The notes beneath the pieces were generated by a model that saw only the letters and a program-made list of their open reading frames with translations, was not told the origin of the DNA and ran no database searches. DNA of 16,632 nt from Paracoccaceae bacterium (lineage in GTDB: Bacteria; Pseudomonadota; Alphaproteobacteria; Rhodobacterales; Rhodobacteraceae): the NCBI GenBank assembly GCA_007120685.1, contig SKNG01000059.1, positions 1-16,632 on the forward strand, in the 5' to 3' direction. Both the position numbers and the translations under genes were made by a program. Shown in pieces: positions 13,418 to 16,632 of the stretch; the stretch's first letter is position 1; every line of letters starts with the position of its first letter.

Positions 13418-14714
13418 CGTTCAGCCGGTCCAGCCGCGCGCGCACGCTCAACCCATGCGCCTGCAGGCTCTCCGATATCGCCAGCCGCTCGGCCGCGGGG
13501 CCGATTTCGGCCAGCGCCTGCGGGGTCATCCGCGCAATCGTCGTGCGCTTCATGAAATCCAGAACCGACAGGCCGGATGAAAACCGCGCAGAACGCGCTG
13601 TCGGCAGCACATGGTTCGGCCCGCCGATATAGTCGCCGATCGCCTCGGGCGTCCAATGCCCCATGAACACCGCGCCGGCATGGCGGATCAGGGGCAACAG
13701 CGCCTCGGGGTCCTCGACACAAAGCTCCAGATGCTCGGGCGCGATGCGGTTACTCAGCGCCGCCGCCTCGTCCAGGTCGTCCACGGTGATGACGGCGCCG
13801 AAATCCCGCCAGCTTGGCCCCGCAATCGCGCGGCGCTCCAGCACCTCCAGATGCCGCGCCACCGCCGCCGCCACGGCCTCGGCCTCGGCCGTATCGGTGG
13901 TGATCAGGATCGCCTGCGCGCTCTCGTCATGTTCGGCCTGGCTCAGCAGATCCAGCGCTATCCAGTCCGGATCCCCGGTGCCGTCGCCGATCACCAGAAT
14001 CTCCGAGGGCCCGGCAATCATGTCGATGCCCACCCGGCCAAAGACCCGCCGCTTCGCCGCCGCCACATAGGCGTTGCCCGGCCCGGTGATCTTGTCCACT
14101 GGCGCGATGCTTTCGGTCCCGTAGGCCATCGCCGCCACCGCCTGCGCGCCGCCGATGCGATAGACCGTGTCCACCCCCGCCAGCCGCGCGGCCAGCAGCA
14201 CCAGCGGGTTGACCACCCCCCCCGGCGTGGGCGCGCAGATCACCAGCCGTTCGACCCCCGCCACCCGCGCCGGGATTGCGTTCATCAGGACCGAGGACGG
14301 GTAGCTGGCCAGCCCGCCTGGCACATACAGCCCCGCCGCCCCCACGGCAGACCAGCGCCAGCCCAGATCGGCGCCTGCCTCGTCGGTCCAGCGCGCATCT
14401 TCGGGGCGCTGGCGTTCGTGATAGGCGCGGATGCGCGCGGCGGCCAGTTCCAGCGCCGCGCGCTCGTCCTCGGGCACCTGCGCGCAGGCCACGTCGATCT
14501 CCTCGGGCGCAAAGGCCAGCGTGGCAGGCGTCAGGTCCAGCCGGTCAAACCGCGCCGTCAACTCGATCAGCGCCGCATCGCCCCGCGCGCGGACATCGGC
14601 AATGATCGCACCGACGGCGTCATCGACATCCTGAGCCTCCTCGCGCTTGGCGCCCAGAAGCGCCGCGAAAGCCGCGTCGAACCCGCGCTCGCGGCTGTTC
14701 AGGAACTGTGGCAT
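13413..14714 (-). CDS. hisD: Histidinol dehydrogenase
   Basis: This 433-residue zinc enzyme catalyses the last two steps of histidine synthesis, oxidising L-histidinol to L-histidine with two NAD+. Zinc ligands and catalytic residues line up with the E. coli enzyme: Gln259 and His262 in SQAEHDE, Glu327 and His328 in APEHLE, Asp361 in IGDYIGG and His420 in LQAHGL. The NAD-binding and substrate segments VPGGLASYPSSVLMN and KITGPGNAYVAAAKR are intact. The length is normal. The start MPQFLNSRE is 13 bases after the DUF2948 stop, so the two genes are cotranscribed. The stop codon lies inside a dispersed repeat. The DUF2948-hisD order recurs in Rhodobacterales. Confidence 0.97.
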   Translation of the reverse strand: MPQFLNSRERGFDAAFAALLGAKREEAQDVDDAVGAIIADVRARGDAALIELTARFDRLDLTPATLAFAPEEIDVACAQVPEDERAALELAAARIRAYHERQRPEDARWTDEAGADLGWRWSAVGAAGLYVPGGLASYPSSVLMNAIPARVAGVERLVICAPTPGGVVNPLVLLAARLAGVDTVYRIGGAQAVAAMAYGTESIAPVDKITGPGNAYVAAAKRRVFGRVGIDMIAGPSEILVIGDGTGDPDWIALDLLSQAEHDESAQAILITTDTAEAEAVAAAVARHLEVLERRAIAGPSWRDFGAVITVDDLDEAAALSNRIAPEHLELCVEDPEALLPLIRHAGAVFMGHWTPEAIGDYIGGPNHVLPTARSARFSSGLSVLDFMKRTTIARMTPQALAEIGPAAERLAISESLQAHGLSVRARLDRLNG

Positions 14715-14727
14715 GGGTCCGGTCCTG

Positions 14728-15234
14728 TCACTCGTTCAGGCGATGCGCGGGCACGCGGCGCGAAGGCGCGGCATAGGGGCGGGTCACATCGGCCAGATGA
14801 ACCTCCAGGCATTCGACATCCAGCGCAATCGCCCCATCGCCGGAAAACACCAGCGTCACCCGGCCCGGCCCGGCCGGCTGGTCGGGCTCGGGGTTGGCTT
14901 GCGTGGCCGCGTAGTCGATGCTCAGCAGCGACAGCACGGTATCGCCGCTGCGCGGCTGCAGCCCCTGTTGCGTCACGCGCTGCACGTCACCGAAATCCAG
15001 CACCGAGCGCACCCGCTCAACCGGCCCGCCTGCGCCGCCGGCACGCGCGCGATCTTCCCAGCGGAACCGGTTGAGTAACAGCGAAAAGCGCCTGGCGCGG
15101 CGGTTATAGGCCAGATCAGCGCCGGTCAGCACAGCGTCCTGCACCAGCGCCGACATCACCCGAAGATCGGCCGCATCCCGGGCGATCAGGCGCAGCGGGC
15201 GCTCCTTGCCATCCTCGAAGCGGGCGTCATTCAT
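14728..15234 (-). CDS. DUF2948 family protein
   Basis: This 168-residue soluble protein matches the DUF2948 family, found in alphaproteobacteria and of unknown function. Family marks are RLIARDAADLRVMSALVQDAVL near the N-terminus, RRFSLLLNRFRWED in the middle, and GAIALDVECLEVHLADVTRP near the C-terminus. No signal peptide, membrane segment or catalytic motif is visible. The ATG at 15234 starts MNDARFEDG; the open frame extends to 15279, but that would overlap the upstream gene further. Its start overlaps the upstream small gene by 8 bases, and hisD begins 13 bases after its stop, forming a three-gene unit. The neighbourhood with hisD is conserved but gives no firm role. Confidence 0.85.
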   Translation of the reverse strand: MNDARFEDGKERPLRLIARDAADLRVMSALVQDAVLTGADLAYNRRARRFSLLLNRFRWEDRARAGGAGGPVERVRSVLDFGDVQRVTQQGLQPRSGDTVLSLLSIDYAATQANPEPDQPAGPGRVTLVFSGDGAIALDVECLEVHLADVTRPYAAPSRRVPAHRLNE

Positions 15235-15442
15235 CGCGTGAACCACGCTCCTGCGCGGGCGCCGATCCGGCCTGATCATCGCCGGGCGTCTGGCCGGCGC
15301 GCGCTCTGGCCTGTTGCTTGCGCCGGGCGATATTGGCCTTCAGCGCCGCCTTCAGCCGCCCTGCGCGCGCGCCGCCAGCGCTGGTGGTGGCATCGCGTTC
15401 CGGGCTCCCGGCGCAGTGGTCAATCGGCTTGCTATCGCTCAT
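15227..15442 (-). CDS. Small basic conserved protein of unknown function
   Basis: This 71-residue protein starts MSDSKPIDHC at the ATG ending at 15440; a TTG two codons upstream is less likely. Its core, RLKAALKANIARRKQQARARA (about residues 29-49), is rich in Arg, Lys and Ala and should form one amphipathic basic helix. The motif recalls small alphaproteobacterial proteins with an L-x-A-N-x-A-R-R-K pattern, none of known role to me. The flanks are polar and probably disordered. There is no membrane segment. It overlaps the DUF2948 start by 8 bases, which supports its being translated. It could bind nucleic acid through the basic helix, but that is a guess. Confidence 0.62.
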   Translation of the reverse strand: MSDSKPIDHCAGSPERDATTSAGGARAGRLKAALKANIARRKQQARARAGQTPGDDQAGSAPAQERGSRDE

Positions 15443-15529
15443 GCGCAACCTCTTAACGCAGTGCGGAATGGGCGTCCAGATTGCGCTTGCGCCAGTGTCG
15501 AATTGCGTCTATCCACCGCCCGCGAAGAT

Positions 15530-15604
<75 letters not shown>

Positions 15605-15653
15605 TCTTAACCCCTTGATCTGAAAGAAACCCCTTGCACACAGGGGCTTGGTG

Positions 15654-15687
15654 CCGTTTCTGGTGGCAGAACAGGTGCCAGAAACGG
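15654..15687 (+). repeat. 10-bp inverted repeat between tRNA-Thr and integrase
   Basis: CCGTTTCTGG (15654-15663) and CCAGAAACGG (15678-15687) are exact reverse complements with a 14-base spacer, followed by GTTTT. A shorter stem CCCCT/AGGGG (15630-15634 with 15642-15646) lies upstream. It may be a tRNA terminator, an integrase or excisionase binding site, or an operator for the integrase gene. Confidence 0.55.
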
Positions 15688-15695
15688 GTTTTGTG

Positions 15696-16541
15696 ATGGC
15701 GGCGAAGAGACGTCACTGGAAGGAGAAAGATGGTCGCTTCTGGGCGCGGATCGCGATCCCGAAGGACCTGCAACCCTGCTTCGATGGCAAAACGCAGCTG
15801 ACCGAGCCGCTGGGCGGTGACCTGCGCGTCGCCGACAGGAACCACGCTGCTGCGGTCGCCCGCTTGCAGGCTCGGATTGACAGCGCGAGACGCTCGTTGT
15901 CCGACACGGTTCACGCAAACGTGGGTGACGCCGCACCCCGTGCTTCAGGCACTGTCGGCCCCAAAGCCCGTCTTCGAGCACTGACCGACGCGGACGTTGA
16001 GGATGCGGTCTGGGAAGCTTACACCAGCGTCTTGGCCGCTGACGCCGCGAAACGCACCAGCATGCCCACCCCCAGCGAGATCGAAGAAGAGCGCGAGACG
16101 GTCTTCGCACGCGTGGCTAATGGGGAGGTAGACGTCACGTCCCCTGCAAGCGTGTTCAACCTCTACACCGACTTCGAGCTGAAGGCCGCAGCGCGCATGC
16201 ATGATGCAAGTCTGCGCGCCCGTCGGCTGGCTGCGCTACGACAGGGGCTCACGACCGGAGAGACACGTTTCGTCGATGCTGCCGTGACGCAGTTCGTCCG
16301 CACGAATCTGCTCGCCGTCGAACCCGGTTCGCCGGAGTGGCAGGATCTGGCGGAAAAGATTATGCGTGCGCAGATTCAGGCACTGGAACGCACGATCGAA
16401 CTGGACAGCGGCGTATTCGGCGGCACGCCCACCGACCCGCTTGTTCGCCCACCGACCAAGGCGAAGAGCGTTTCGATGCAGGGCTTGTTTCGTGATTACA
16501 TCAGCCACGCTCTGAACCGCCCCGGGTTTCCGAGAGGATAA
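15696..16541 (+). pseudogene. Site-specific integrase (tyrosine recombinase type), truncated by an IS insertion
   Basis: The N-terminal part of an island or phage integrase is present. It begins MAAKRRHWKEKDGRFWARI with IPKDLQP, resembling the N-terminal domain of alphaproteobacterial tyrosine-recombinase integrases (DUF6538-like). Long helical segments follow, and SMQGLFRDYISHAL (about 259-272) looks like the start of the SAM-like core-binding domain. The native frame ends at 16512; the last eight residues before the stop (NRPGFPRG) come from the inserted element. The catalytic domain with the R-H-R-Y residues is absent, so the product should be inactive. The ATG at 15696 lacks a clear ribosome-binding site; the frame is open to a TTG at 15648 and a GTG at 15651, so the true start is uncertain. 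Its position after tRNA-Thr supports an island integrase. Confidence 0.75.
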
Positions 16542-16632
16542 AACTCTCAGAGGATGATCCCTATGGAAGCGAAGAAGAAGCCCACCCCGACATACACGGC
16601 CGAGTTCCGCGCGCGCGGCGTTCGGCTGTATC
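16513..16632 (+). mobile_element. Left end of an IS3-family-like insertion sequence
   Basis: The interrupted integrase frame meets TGAACCGCCCCGGGTTTCC at 16513, a TG-starting terminus like those of IS3-family elements. About 50 bases later an IS3-type orfA begins. A small stem GAGAG/CTCTC (16532-16536 with 16544-16548) lies in the leader. The right end and target duplication are outside the window, so the exact boundary is inferred from where the integrase similarity stops. Confidence 0.68.
16563..16632 (+). CDS. IS3-family transposase OrfA, N-terminal fragment (runs off window)
   Basis: The visible 23 codons read MEAKKKPTPTYTAEFRARG and on to RLY, matching the start of IS3-family OrfA proteins, whose helix-turn-helix domain recognises the element ends (usual form: K-R-Y-T-x-E-F-R-x-x-A-V). 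AGAGG at 16549-16553 is at a proper distance from the ATG at 16563; an in-frame ATG at 16554 has no room for a ribosome-binding site. The window end cuts the gene. A full element would encode OrfB downstream through a programmed frameshift. Confidence 0.7.
   Translation, partial: MEAKKKPTPTYTAEFRARGVRLY

Overview
The window is a GC-rich alphaproteobacterial chromosome segment, most probably from the Rhodobacterales (Paracoccus/Rhodobacter relatives). The assignment rests on the gene content: the block dnaA-dnaN-recF-gyrB, a 204-residue PmtA resembling the Rhodobacter phosphatidylethanolamine methyltransferase, a DUF2948-hisD pair, and a divergent mutM / ubiE-ubiB pair. Genus cannot be settled from the sequence alone.

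Layout. Positions 79-2370 (minus) carry ubiE and ubiB, a tight ubiquinone-biosynthesis operon, transcribed divergently from mutM (2453-3316), the 8-oxoguanine DNA glycosylase. An enoyl-CoA hydratase (3379-4155) follows and ends in a hairpin plus T-run terminator. rpsT (4390-4656) is a single-gene unit closed by a perfect 14-bp hairpin. A 391-bp gene-free stretch leads into dnaA (5116-6531), then dnaN (6679-7797) and recF (7922-9022). recF is translationally overlapped by a VOC/glyoxalase-fold protein, itself overlapped by a LysE-type exporter (9019-10076). gyrB (10171-12588) has its own promoter-like sequence. pmtA (12694-13308) follows and is convergent with a minus-strand cluster: a small basic protein, a DUF2948 protein and hisD (15442 down to 13413).

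The last kilobase is a mobile-element boundary. A tRNA-Thr(GGT) gene (15530-15604) is followed directly by the N-terminal part of a tyrosine-recombinase-like integrase. This is the usual arrangement for a genomic island inserted at a tRNA 3' end. The integrase reading frame is broken at about 16513 by the left end of an IS3-family-like element, whose orfA starts at 16563 and runs off the window.

Together the core genes cover replication initiation, the sliding clamp, gap repair and supercoiling (dnaA, dnaN, recF, gyrB), oxidative base repair (mutM), quinone synthesis (ubiE, ubiB), membrane lipid methylation (pmtA) and histidine synthesis (hisD). Non-coding structure worth attention includes two same-orientation copies of an intergenic repeat (7824-7902 and 13337-13417), a palindrome beside the gyrB promoter, a hairpin in the dnaA leader, and an inverted repeat between the tRNA and the integrase. 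I saw no clearly new multi-gene system. The accessory part begins only in the last kilobase and is cut off by the window end.
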